The translations under genes and the position numbers were made by a program. The notes under the pieces were generated by a model. That model did no database searches and had not been told where the DNA came from. It worked only from the letters and a program-made list of their open reading frames with translations. Positions 1 to 7,908 of a stretch of DNA of 48,230 bases are shown here, in pieces. Source of the stretch: Deltaproteobacteria bacterium (GTDB lineage: Bacteria > Desulfobacterota > Desulfobulbia > Desulfobulbales > Desulfocapsaceae); contig PDQP01000052.1 in NCBI GenBank assembly GCA_002747805.1, positions 1-48,230 on the forward strand, given 5' to 3'. The first letter of the stretch is position 1. Each line of letters begins with the position of its first letter.

Positions 1-2
1 CC

Positions 3-695
3 AGAAAGGACGGCACCAAAACCCATCTTAGGGGAATAAGTGATCATGCTGCCAACTGGTATATCGAATGTGATGAGGATGGTAAATGTACACCGTTTAG
101 TGATAAAACTTATCTAAATGACGGTATTGATAATAATGGCGACGGCGTAACTGCTGTTGATGGGGATACGGATGAGAATATAGGCCATGTGGGCTGGTAC
201 TTTATTCTGCCCCGCATGAAGGATGCTTCCTCTGATGGCATCGACAATGATGGTGATGGTGCAACAGACGAAGCTGGCGAGGAAAAATTTGCCGGAGAAA
301 GAGTGGTTAAGGATGTGATTATCAGGGACGGCAAGCTGATTGGTTTAAGTTTTACTCCCAATGATTCGCCATGCAGCGGCGGCGGTTCATCGATCCTGCA
401 TGATATTTGTGCCTGTTCCGGTGCCAGACTGGATAAGGAGGTCTTTGATATTGACGGTGATGGCAAGATTGATGAGAATGATAATGTGGTTGAGGTAGAA
501 GTAGATGGCAAGAAAGTCCTGATACCTGTATCAGGTATTGAATATGACGGTATGGGCAATAAGCCTGCCATTGTTGAAGACCCGGACAGCGATCCCAAAA
601 AGGAGAAGAAGATTATCAGTACCTCCACTGGTGCCATTGAGACCATTTGGGAAGCATCCGGCAGGGCAGGACTTTATTACTGGATTGAGCATTAA
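3..695 (+). CDS. pilY1: PilY1-like type IV pilus adhesin, C-terminal part (5' end outside window)
   Basis: The reading frame is open from the window edge, so only about the last 230 residues are visible. The tail has features of the PilY1 C-terminal beta-propeller region: a Gly/Ser-rich GGGSS strand, then a 'FDIDGDGKIDEND' segment and a final aromatic strand ending GLYYWIEH. The Asp-rich segment is a textbook EF-hand-type loop (D-x-D-G-D-G-x-I-D-x-x-D). Two earlier loops (DGIDNNGDG and DGIDNDGDG) are of the calcium-binding type. PilY1 proteins sit at the pilus tip or outer surface and control pilus extension, adhesion and surface sensing in a calcium-dependent way; that role is from family knowledge. 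A small secreted protein follows 20 bases later. It could instead be another calcium-loop surface protein, but the C-terminal strand pattern favours PilY1. Confidence 0.75.
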   Translation, partial: RKDGTKTHLRGISDHAANWYIECDEDGKCTPFSDKTYLNDGIDNNGDGVTAVDGDTDENIGHVGWYFILPRMKDASSDGIDNDGDGATDEAGEEKFAGERVVKDVIIRDGKLIGLSFTPNDSPCSGGGSSILHDICACSGARLDKEVFDIDGDGKIDENDNVVEVEVDGKKVLIPVSGIEYDGMGNKPAIVEDPDSDPKKEKKIISTSTGAIETIWEASGRAGLYYWIEH

Positions 696-715
696 TCTTT
701 TAGACAGGAGAATAG

Positions 716-1138
716 ATGATGAGCAAAGGATTTTACTGGATAACCTTTTTGGCAGTGTTGTTGGTCCTGACAGTAAGCGGCTCTGCCCTGGCCCAAAAAG
801 GCCGGGCCAAGGCAAAGGAGATGCCGATAGAACGGGCGGAACCATATGCCAGCCAGGGGATTGTTGACAGCATTGGCGAGGATGGCATGGTTATAAATGA
901 CCATTTTTTCAGGACTGACGGTCATACCAGATATTTTCCCAAGAAGGTCGGCAGGGGATATCTTAAGCAGGGAGATAAAGTTGGCTTTAATGCCCCGGGC
1001 GGCAAGATAACTGACCTTTATTTTTTAGGCCGGGATGGGAAAAAGTCCGCTAAAGACAAGGCTGGCAGAACGGCTGGCAAGGCTTCCCGCCCGAAGAGGC
1101 AGGAGATAAAAAAGGTTGACGGCGTATGGACAAATTAG
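716..1138 (+). CDS. Small secreted protein following pilY1
   Basis: This 140-residue protein has a clear Sec signal peptide (hydrophobic stretch at about residues 6-24, likely cleavage after SALA). A compact middle part (about 40-105) is rich in Gly, Asp and beta-branched residues and looks like a small beta domain. The Lys/Arg-rich tail (about 107-135) is probably disordered. Two ATG codons stand in tandem at 716 and 719, behind the ribosome site AGGAG. The gene lies 20 bases after the PilY1-like gene and is closed by a strong terminator, so the two form the end of one transcript. By position it could be a pilus accessory protein comparable to PilY2 of Pseudomonas, but I see no sequence motif that proves this. 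The function is unknown. Confidence 0.75.
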   Translation: MMSKGFYWITFLAVLLVLTVSGSALAQKGRAKAKEMPIERAEPYASQGIVDSIGEDGMVINDHFFRTDGHTRYFPKKVGRGYLKQGDKVGFNAPGGKITDLYFLGRDGKKSAKDKAGRTAGKASRPKRQEIKKVDGVWTN

Positions 1139-1163
1139 TTCTGGTTTTGTAACCTGTTAGATT

Positions 1164-1197
1164 AAAGGCACTTTCAGCTTTGAAAGTGCCTTTTTTT
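1164..1197 (+). terminator. Intrinsic terminator of the pilY1 transcript
   Basis: A perfect stem of 13 pairs (arms 1164-1176 and 1181-1193) with a 4-base GCTT loop runs directly into a T tract. It ends the transcript of the small secreted protein. The ribosome site of the next gene, the histidine kinase, begins only about 10 bases past the T tract, so read-through here would set how much kinase is made unless that gene has its own promoter. Confidence 0.9.
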
Positions 1198-1218
1198 ATT
1201 TATGGCGGAGGCAGAACT

Positions 1219-2691
1219 ATCAAGACCCTAAAGTTTAGAATATATTTTATTTTTTTCATCCTGCTGACGGGCAGTATGGTCTTGTCCTGCTTTGCGGTTT
1301 TTTCCATTCAAAGGGGCTATGAAAACCGTGAACGGGTCAGGATGATTGCAGGTCTGATTGATGAGGCGGCGGCAGATTATCTGCCCCGGATAGAAGTTGG
1401 CAGGCAGGAGATGGCGGAAATAATCAAAAAGCGTCTGGGTGAAAATTACCTTGGCCTTATTTTATTTCGGGGCCGGGAAACCGTTTTTTCGGATTTACCG
1501 GGCGGCCATGATTGGCGGTCAAGATTGGCGGCATCAGAGGGCAGAAAAATTATGCCCGTCCAGATTAAAACAGGGCAGGTGGTCAGCCCGTTTTTGGCTA
1601 GAGAGTTTGTTTATCTAACCGGCGGCGGCAATTTTACTGGTGCGGTCAGGGCGGCGGTATTTTTTAGGGGGAAATCGTCCCTGCCCGGGCCGTGCGAGCT
1701 GGTTCCGGCCCTTTTTTATATTGGCTTCAACGCCTTAATCTTTGCCACCTTGGGCTTTTTCCGCCTGGTCAAGCTGATGATCAGGCCGCTGGACAGGCTG
1801 GTGATGATTTCCAATGATTATCTTGGTAAAAACGAGCTTGATCTGCCCCTGATTAACCAGAGCGGCGAACTGGCACAATTATCCTTTGCCATTAACACCA
1901 TGCTGGGCAAAATTACGGATGATAAGGCGGTGCTGCAAGCAAATATCAGCCGTCTTGAAGAGGTCAATCAGCAGCTTACCGAAAGCAGAAATCAGGTGGT
2001 CAGGGCAGAAAAAATGGCGGCCATCGGCAGACTTTCTGCCGGAATGGCCCATGAAATCGGCAACCCTTTGGGCATAGTGGGCGGCTATCTGGAACTATTG
2101 CAGGATGACCTTGCTGATGCTAAACGGGAGGAATACTGCCGCCGAGCTTTGGATGAACTGGGCAGAATTGATGCCATGATTAGGCAGCTGCTTGATTTTT
2201 CACGGCAAAATAACGGGGGGCAAGAAAGTGATGAAATAATCTCGGTCGGCAAGGTCTGCGAAAAGGTGGTGGATGCGGTAAAAAAAATGGATAAAAGGGT
2301 TGATTATAATCTGAATTTAACTAGTCAGTCTGATCTGGTTAAGATCAACGCCGATAAACTTTATCAGGTACTGTTAAATGCCATCCTGAATTCGGCGGAT
2401 GCGGCCGGGGAAAAACCGAATGGCGAAAGGGGAGCGGTGATGATTAAAACCGCTGTTGATGCAGGCCGGATCAAGATTAAAATCATGGACAATGGCTCCG
2501 GCCTTGCGGGGGAACATCTGCCCAATGTCTTTGACCCCTTTTTCACTACCAAGGAGGTGGGCAAGGGTACCGGCCTTGGCCTGTTTGTCTCCTACGCCAT
2601 CATCGATGAGGCGGCCGGAGAAATATTTTTTGATGAAGAATATAGAAATGGTGCCTGCCTGAATATTATCCTGCCGCTGGTGGATGGGTGA
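1219..2691 (+). CDS. Membrane sensor histidine kinase (probable ATC start)
   Basis: The protein is about 490 residues. A membrane helix at about residues 7-30 is followed by a roughly 130-residue extracytoplasmic sensor part, a second helix near 170-190, a HAMP-like segment, a short coiled coil, and the kinase core. The HisKA box MAHEIGNPLG puts the phospho-accepting histidine near residue 278. The ATPase domain shows the N box (NAILNSADAA), G1 (DNGSGL) and G2 (GKGTGLGL). The frame is open upstream to a TTG at 1180, but that codon lies inside the terminator hairpin. The only good ribosome site, GGAGG at 1207-1211, stands 7 bases before ATC 1219, and translation from there gives a normal MKTLKFRIYF-type N-terminus. 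No response regulator follows; the next DNA is a transposase remnant, so the partner must be elsewhere or lost. The signal sensed is unknown. Confidence 0.85.
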   Translation: MKTLKFRIYFIFFILLTGSMVLSCFAVFSIQRGYENRERVRMIAGLIDEAAADYLPRIEVGRQEMAEIIKKRLGENYLGLILFRGRETVFSDLPGGHDWRSRLAASEGRKIMPVQIKTGQVVSPFLAREFVYLTGGGNFTGAVRAAVFFRGKSSLPGPCELVPALFYIGFNALIFATLGFFRLVKLMIRPLDRLVMISNDYLGKNELDLPLINQSGELAQLSFAINTMLGKITDDKAVLQANISRLEEVNQQLTESRNQVVRAEKMAAIGRLSAGMAHEIGNPLGIVGGYLELLQDDLADAKREEYCRRALDELGRIDAMIRQLLDFSRQNNGGQESDEIISVGKVCEKVVDAVKKMDKRVDYNLNLTSQSDLVKINADKLYQVLLNAILNSADAAGEKPNGERGAVMIKTAVDAGRIKIKIMDNGSGLAGEHLPNVFDPFFTTKEVGKGTGLGLFVSYAIIDEAAGEIFFDEEYRNGACLNIILPLVDG

Positions 2692-2700
2692 GGGATAATG

Positions 2701-2931
2701 CTAGATGTCGACAATAAGTGCAACCTTTTTCCCAGTGAAGACTTCCAGCGGTGTCAAGCCGTTTAAAACTTTTCTAGGTGTGATGTTTAATAAAAAAATA
2801 TTGTCATCTATTTCCTTCTTGGATATTTTTGACATATCAGCCCCCTTCGGCCAAATCTTGCGTAGCCTGCTGTTGGTATTTTCAGCTAGATTGCATTTAA
2901 TATTGCAGGATTTCTGGATATATTTTAACAT
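2701..2931 (-). pseudogene. IS30-family transposase remnant (C-terminal end)
   Basis: The translated minus strand carries the C-terminal end of an IS30-type DDE transposase. An ENTN motif and a WPKGAD stretch are followed by 'ITPRKVLNGLTPLEVF', which matches the family pattern of N-x-R-P-R-K-x-L-x-x-x-T-P-x-E-V-F. Similarity covers roughly 2701-2886. Upstream of ENTN the protein no longer resembles the family, and the catalytic core and N-terminal helix-turn-helix are missing. No terminal inverted repeat was found. It is a dead fragment lying 9 bases past the histidine kinase stop codon, where a response regulator gene might be expected. Confidence 0.7.
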
Positions 2932-3005
2932 AAACTTGCAAATTTGACCATAAAAAAATGAGATTTATCTTTTGTTTTCAAAGTGTTAAAGTTCCTCAGG
3001 GTTGA

Positions 3006-3376
3006 CTATTTATTTTTGTTATCAGAAATATCTAGAGATTCCCTGACAGGCTTCAAAAGCTGAATATATTCTGCAGTGGTGCTGGAGCATCCTCAAGTGT
3101 AAAGTTACCGATTTGGTTTGGCGTTTTCAAGTAGATGTAAGATTAAACTGGAGGCTTTACATTTTAATGATGGCCGCTTGAATTCTTTGGTATTTTTCCC
3201 CATCATTTCTTGGTGTTATAGATTTCCTTTTCGTTTGCTATTGTTGTTTTTCCTGAAGAATTGCTTGAATCTATCTCGATAAAGGTGTTTACTGCACTCT
3301 TACTGCCTTGAAATTTGGGATATTTTCGGAGGCTTTTAATGAGAATATCTTTCTGAAAAATAGGGTAAATTTCAAT
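3006..3376 (-). pseudogene. Unrecognised gene decayed by frameshifts
   Basis: Three consecutive open stretches on the minus strand join into one protein-like sequence when two or three frameshifts are allowed. The first (3376-3203) includes 'KDILIKSLRKYPKFQGSK' and ends NTKK-stop. The second (3206-3105) includes 'KASSLILHLLENAKPN'. The third is 'QIGNFTLEDAPAPLQ', continuing in another frame as 'AEYIQLLKPVRESLDI' and stopping at 3006-3008. Composition is protein-like throughout, with Lys, Leu and Asn typical of an AT-rich gene, unlike the GC-richer neighbours. I do not recognise the family; a mobile-element protein is possible given the adjoining IS30 remnant. It fills most of the 470-base stretch before alaS. 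The remaining bases, 2932-3005, show nothing clear. Confidence 0.45.
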
Positions 3377-3400
3377 TTATAACAAGGATATACCAGAAAA

Positions 3401-6043
3401 ATGAAAGGGAATGAGATACGCACAAAATTCATAGAATATTTTAAGAAAAACGGTCATAGCGTGGTGGAAAGCTCCTCATTGGTGCCGCAGGATGACCCGA
3501 CACTGCTGTTTACCAATGCCGGTATGGTGCAGTTCAAGAAGGTTTTTATGGGCGGCGATCAAAGGGATTATGTTCGGGCGGTCAGCTCGCAGAAATGCGT
3601 CCGGGCTGGAGGTAAGCATAACGATCTGGAAAATGTCGGCTACACGGCAAGGCATCACACCTTTTTTGAGATGCTGGGTAATTTTTCCTTTGGCGATTAT
3701 TTCAAGGAAGATGCCATTCGTTATGCTTGGGAATTTTTGACCAAAGAGCTGGGTCTGCCGCCGGAAAAACTTTGGGTTTCGGTGTATGAAGAAGATGACG
3801 AAGCCTATGAGTTATGGGAAAAAATAGAAGATTTACCCAAGGGCAGAATTGTCCGCCTTGGTGAAAAGGATAATTTTTGGGCCATGGGCGACACCGGCCC
3901 CTGTGGCCCCTGCTCTGAAATTCATATCGACCAGGGCGAGGGTTCCAGCCCGTGTGATAACCCAAATTGTGCGGTGGGTTGCGACTGCGACCGCTATCTG
4001 GAGCTATGGAATCTGGTTTTCATGCAGTTTGAACGCTCGACAGACGGCACTATGACTCGGCTACCTAAACCAAGCATCGATACCGGCATGGGGCTGGAGC
4101 GGATGGCGGCGGTTTTGCAGGGTAAATTCAATAATTTTGATTCCGATCTTTTTACCCCGATTATTGCCGTGCTGGAAGAGATGTCTGGCCGGAGCTACAA
4201 TGCCGAAAAACGTGATGATATTGCCATGCGGGTTATTGCCGACCATGCCCGGGCCACTGCCTTTCTGGTGGCGGATGGCGTGCTGCCGTCCAATGAGGGG
4301 CGTGGCTATGTCCTGCGGCGGATTATGCGGCGTGCAGTTCGTTACGGCAAGAATTTAGGTCTTGACCAGCCCTTTATGAGCAGGGTGATCAGGGCGGTAA
4401 TTGATGAAATGGGTGGAGCCTATAAGCAGCTTCCCGATGCGGCAGAACTCCTTGAAAAAGTTGTGGAAAATGAAGAAGAACGCTTCCGTGAAACCCTGGA
4501 ACACGGTCTTGCCCTGCTGGATGAGGAAATAGCAAGGCTGGGGGTTGGGCAGGCCATCTCCGGCCAATTTATTTTCAAATTGTACGATACCTACGGCTTT
4601 CCCTTTGATATTGTGAGAGATATTGCCCTTGAAAAGGGACTTGACTTTGACGAGGCAGGTTTTCAGGCAGCCATGGAAAATCAGCGCAGCACCTCAAGGG
4701 CAAGCCGGAAAGGGGAGGGGGTTAAGCTGTTGGCTGATGGCGTGCAGCAAATCATCGAAAATAATGATAAAAATGACTTTGTTGGCTACGATAAGCTGGC
4801 GGTGGAAACCGTGGTGGTCGCCCTGCTTGACGTGGAAGGTCATTTGGCCGAGGTTTTAGCGGCCGGAGACAAGGGCAAATTGTTTGTGCCGGTAACGCCC
4901 TTTTATGCCGAATCCGGCGGTCAGGGCGGCGATAAAGGTTATGTGGTTTGGGATGGCGGCAGTGGTCTTATCACCGATACCCGGCCGCTGGGCGATGGCT
5001 ATACCTTCCATGATATTATGGTGGAGGCAGGTGAGTTAAAACCTGGCACTGTGGTAGAAATGGAGGTGGCATCCGGCGGGCGGCTCGGCAGTGCCGCCAA
5101 TCACACCGCAACCCATCTGCTGCAGGCCGCTCTGGTCAAGGTGTTGGGTGAGCATGTCAAGCAGGCTGGCTCGCTGGTTGAGCCTAGGCGGCTCCGCTTT
5201 GATTTCACCCATTTTTCACCAGTCTCCCAGGAGGAAATTACCGAGGTGGAGCGTTTGGTAAATGAGCAAATACGAGCCAACACTGTATTGACGGTTCGCT
5301 ATCTCGATAAGGAGGAGGCCATCGAGCAGGGAGCCACTGCCCTTTTTGGCGAAAAATATGATGACCGAGTACGGGTGGTGCAGGCCGGTGATTTCAGCAT
5401 GGAGCTTTGCGGCGGCACCCATGTGAGAGCCACAGGTGATATTGGTGTCTTCAAGGTGCTGTCTGAGGGTGGCGTTGCTTCAGGTGTGCGGCGGATAGAG
5501 GCCCTTGCCGGCCAGGCCGCCTTTGAGATTTTGCAAGAACAATCAGCCAGACAAACCGCTTTGGAAACCATACTGAATGTGAAGGGTGATGAACTGCAAA
5601 CCAAGGTGGAGGGGCTGCTTCGGCATCAAAAAGAACTGGAAAAACAAATCGCCGAGCTTTCCGCCCAGCTTGCCGGAGCAGAGCTTGACAGTCTGCTGAA
5701 AAATTATCAGGAAGCGGCCGGAATAAAGGTGGTGGCCGCAGAAATTCCTCTGGACAGCCCCAAAACCCTACGGGAAGTAGGGGATAAGGTTAGGGATAAC
5801 CTGGATTCCGGCGTGGCGGTGCTGGGCGGTGTAATCAAGGGCAAGGTGGCACTGCTTGCCCTGGTTAGCAAGGATTTGACCGGAAAAATCAAGGCTGGTG
5901 ATGTGGTCAGCCAGGTGGCGGCGGTGGTTGGCGGCAAGGGCGGCGGCCGCCCGGACATGGCTCAGGCCGGCGGCACCATGACCGACAAACTGCCAGAGGC
6001 CATCGGCAAGGTTAAGGAAATTGTGGCGGCTCTGGCCGGTTGA
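3401..6043 (+). CDS. alaS: Alanyl-tRNA synthetase
   Basis: At 880 residues this is full length for bacterial AlaRS. The enzyme charges tRNA-Ala with alanine in the cytoplasm and hydrolyses Ser- and Gly-tRNA-Ala. The class II catalytic domain (about 1-240) shows 'LLFTNAGMVQFKKVF' and 'GDTGPCGPCSEIH'. The tRNA-recognition part follows, then the editing domain with zinc ligands in HTATH (about residue 567) and CGGTHV (about 670). A coiled coil (about 720-770) leads into the C-terminal C-Ala/DHHA1 domain, which ends with a GGKGGGRPDMAQAGG glycine-rich motif. Start ATG 3401 begins a typical MKGNEIRTKFIEYF N-terminus. No strong ribosome site is visible; AAGGAT lies 14 bases upstream. It stands alone, with a decayed region before it and the ATP synthase operon after it. 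Confidence 0.98.
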   Translation: MKGNEIRTKFIEYFKKNGHSVVESSSLVPQDDPTLLFTNAGMVQFKKVFMGGDQRDYVRAVSSQKCVRAGGKHNDLENVGYTARHHTFFEMLGNFSFGDYFKEDAIRYAWEFLTKELGLPPEKLWVSVYEEDDEAYELWEKIEDLPKGRIVRLGEKDNFWAMGDTGPCGPCSEIHIDQGEGSSPCDNPNCAVGCDCDRYLELWNLVFMQFERSTDGTMTRLPKPSIDTGMGLERMAAVLQGKFNNFDSDLFTPIIAVLEEMSGRSYNAEKRDDIAMRVIADHARATAFLVADGVLPSNEGRGYVLRRIMRRAVRYGKNLGLDQPFMSRVIRAVIDEMGGAYKQLPDAAELLEKVVENEEERFRETLEHGLALLDEEIARLGVGQAISGQFIFKLYDTYGFPFDIVRDIALEKGLDFDEAGFQAAMENQRSTSRASRKGEGVKLLADGVQQIIENNDKNDFVGYDKLAVETVVVALLDVEGHLAEVLAAGDKGKLFVPVTPFYAESGGQGGDKGYVVWDGGSGLITDTRPLGDGYTFHDIMVEAGELKPGTVVEMEVASGGRLGSAANHTATHLLQAALVKVLGEHVKQAGSLVEPRRLRFDFTHFSPVSQEEITEVERLVNEQIRANTVLTVRYLDKEEAIEQGATALFGEKYDDRVRVVQAGDFSMELCGGTHVRATGDIGVFKVLSEGGVASGVRRIEALAGQAAFEILQEQSARQTALETILNVKGDELQTKVEGLLRHQKELEKQIAELSAQLAGAELDSLLKNYQEAAGIKVVAAEIPLDSPKTLREVGDKVRDNLDSGVAVLGGVIKGKVALLALVSKDLTGKIKAGDVVSQVAAVVGGKGGGRPDMAQAGGTMTDKLPEAIGKVKEIVAALAG

Positions 6044-6156
6044 TGGCTGCCGGATAAAAGGTCTTGATTGTTCCGGCTAGCTTAGGCATAATTAAAATTT
6101 CTGGGTCAAATAATTCTTTTTGATATGCTTTGTCCTATGCTTTTGCCATAAATCGG

Positions 6157-6185
6157 TTGACATCAAAATTGTTTTACAGTAATTC
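6157..6185 (+). promoter_or_regulatory. Candidate sigma-70 promoter of the ATP synthase operon
   Basis: A perfect -35 box TTGACA (6157-6162) is followed after 17 bases by TAATTC (6180-6185), a moderate -10 box. It lies about 110 bases before atpF' in an AT-rich gap after alaS. This is a motif match only. Confidence 0.5.
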
Positions 6186-6297
6186 TCCCTTGCCGTTTGA
6201 GAGTTTAGTTTTGGCAGTGTGTTACTATCTGTGGTCAACATTCACAGCGGGTGAATGTTATTTTTTTGTTTATCCAAACTAATCGGGGGCATGCCAT

Positions 6298-6723
6298 ATG
6301 GTTACGATGGACATTACCTTGGTGATTCAGATCATCAACATTATCGTCCTGATGTTTTTCCTGAACAAGGTTTTATATAAACCTGTGCGGGGGATTCTTA
6401 AGAAAAGGGCGGACAAACTTGCCGGAATGCAGGATGAAATCTCAAAATTTGAGAAAAACACCTTGCTCCGTCAGGAAGAGGTAGATGCAAGGATGGCAAA
6501 GGCATCGGGCAAGGCCAAGGCTGCACTGGATGCTGCCAGGGCCGATGCACAGGCGGCGGGTGCGGCAAAAATTGCTGAAATCAAGGCGGCATCCGATGCG
6601 GAAAAGGAAAAGCAGATGGCGGATGTTAAACAGCAAATAGAAGGTGCCGCCCAGGAGCTTCAGGGCAAACTCGGTAGCTTTGCTGAACAGATGGCCGGTA
6701 AAATTCTGGGGAGGGCCTTGTAA
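6298..6723 (+). CDS. atpF': F-type ATP synthase subunit b'
   Basis: This 141-residue protein forms one half of the peripheral stalk that holds the F1 head against the membrane sector. A single membrane helix lies near the N-terminus (about residues 6-24, rich in Ile, Val and Leu). A long Lys/Glu/Ala-rich amphipathic helix with coiled-coil character follows, and there is no cleavable signal. A ribosome site of G residues at about 6283-6288 stands 9 bases before ATG 6298; a second ATG at 6307 is possible. It is the first gene of the operon and lies one base before the second b gene. Paired b' and b are usual in phototrophs and many Desulfobacterota. Calling this copy b' rather than b rests on its position and its shorter N-terminus. 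Confidence 0.9.
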   Translation: MVTMDITLVIQIINIIVLMFFLNKVLYKPVRGILKKRADKLAGMQDEISKFEKNTLLRQEEVDARMAKASGKAKAALDAARADAQAAGAAKIAEIKAASDAEKEKQMADVKQQIEGAAQELQGKLGSFAEQMAGKILGRAL

Positions 6724-6724
6724 A

Positions 6725-7366
6725 ATGATCGGGATTAAAAATTCAGTCAGGGTATTACTGCTCCTGTTTTTATGTTTGACGGTGCCGTCCGGTCTGGTTT
6801 GGGCAACAGGCGATGCTGGACATGCCGGTCAAACATCGGCGGTGCATGACAGTGTGCCGGATGATGCTGCCCACCATGATAACGGCAAAAAAATCGTGGA
6901 TCTTTTCTGGCGGGTGTTGAACTTTGCCGTGCTGGTGTTGATTCTGGTCAAGTTTGGAGCCAAGCCGATTGCAGAAGGCTTATCCGGCAGGCAAAAGGCC
7001 ATTGCCGAGGAAGTTAAGGGGCTCGAGGCAAAAAGGGATGCGGCTGAGGCGGCCTATAAGGAGTTTAGTGCCAAGCTGGCCGGCATGGAAAAAGACATTG
7101 ACATCATGGTGGAAAAGGCCGTTGCCCAGGCCGAAATCGAGAAAACCAAGATATTTGAAAAGGCGGAGCAGGCGGCAGACGACATTAAACGTCAGGCAGA
7201 GATGGCTGTTCAAAATGAAGTAACTGAGGCCAGACGCAATCTCAAAAACGAGATGGCAGAAGGGGCGGCCATGATGGCGGAAGAGTTGATAATCAAGAAT
7301 CTGACCGAGGAAGATCAGGTCAGAATCATTGAAGATTACCTGAGCAAAGTAGGAGCCGTACAATGA
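6725..7366 (+). CDS. atpF: F-type ATP synthase subunit b
   Basis: This is the second peripheral-stalk subunit, 213 residues from ATG 6725. The frame is open further upstream to 6644, but that would overlap b' by 80 bases, and GGGAGG at about 6709-6714 supports 6725. An N-terminal hydrophobic stretch (about 8-27) looks like a signal peptide or extra helix. A His/Asp-rich linker follows, then the membrane helix (about 60-80, FWRVLNFAVLVLILVKFG), then a long charged helix that contacts delta. The extended N-terminus is seen in b subunits of other Desulfobacterota and makes this copy longer than the usual 156-170 residues. Its stop codon overlaps the atpH start (ATGA), so translation is probably coupled. 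Confidence 0.92.
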   Translation: MIGIKNSVRVLLLLFLCLTVPSGLVWATGDAGHAGQTSAVHDSVPDDAAHHDNGKKIVDLFWRVLNFAVLVLILVKFGAKPIAEGLSGRQKAIAEEVKGLEAKRDAAEAAYKEFSAKLAGMEKDIDIMVEKAVAQAEIEKTKIFEKAEQAADDIKRQAEMAVQNEVTEARRNLKNEMAEGAAMMAEELIIKNLTEEDQVRIIEDYLSKVGAVQ

Positions 7367-7908
7367 AACAGACTATCCTCGCAAGACGGTATGCCAAGGC
7401 TCTTTTTGCTGTAGGCAAGGAGCAGGGCAAACTGGAAATTTTTACCGAAACCCTTGAGGGCATAGCTGGCCTTTACAGCTCAAGCCCGCAGGTGGCCGAT
7501 GCCCTTACTAACCCTCTTTATCCCCTGGATGTGAAGGTCAAGGTCATGGCGGATATGGCCGAAAATATGGGGGTTGATCCGGTAATCGGCAAGTTTTTGA
7601 ACCTGCTGGTGGAGAAGAAAAGAGCAGAGATTCTTCCTGAAATAGCGGAAGAATTTCAGATAATGGTGGATGAAGAGAAAAATATCAGCCACGGATCGGT
7701 GGTATCTGCGGTTGAGTTGAGTGATGAATTGCAGGCCAAGGTCAAGGCCACGCTGGAAAAGTTGACTGGTAAAACTGTAGAGCTAAGTACCAGGGTCGAT
7801 CCGTCAATCATCGGCGGTATTATCGCCAAGGTCGGTGATCTGGAGCTGGACGGCTCAATCAGAACCCAGCTTGCAGGTTTGAAAGATTCCATTAAAGGGA
7901 GAGAATAG
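7363..7908 (+). CDS. atpH: F-type ATP synthase subunit delta
   Basis: This 181-residue protein is the OSCP/delta subunit, which joins the b stalk to the top of the alpha-beta hexamer. The N-terminal helical domain starts with 'ILARRYAKALFAVG', the family signature. The C-terminal part contains 'LSTRVDPSIIGGIIAKVGD', matching the conserved R-x-D-x-x-I-x-G-G motif. The ATG overlaps the atpF stop by four bases, and its own stop codon directly abuts the atpA ATG, which indicates tight translational coupling. Length is normal for the family. Confidence 0.97.
   Translation: MKQTILARRYAKALFAVGKEQGKLEIFTETLEGIAGLYSSSPQVADALTNPLYPLDVKVKVMADMAENMGVDPVIGKFLNLLVEKKRAEILPEIAEEFQIMVDEEKNISHGSVVSAVELSDELQAKVKATLEKLTGKTVELSTRVDPSIIGGIIAKVGDLELDGSIRTQLAGLKDSIKGRE

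Noticed and set aside
110-646. A 178-residue antisense frame across the PilY1 tail
   Set aside because: Ser/Pro/Leu-rich product typical of the reverse of Asp/Gly-rich coding DNA; the plus strand is clearly the coding one.
1180-1218. TTG 1180 or GTG 1186 as the histidine kinase start
   Set aside because: Both codons lie inside the terminator stem and have no ribosome site.
6644-6724. Upstream start for the ATP synthase b subunit
   Set aside because: It would overlap b' by 80 bases and put 27 unrelated residues before the hydrophobic N-terminus.
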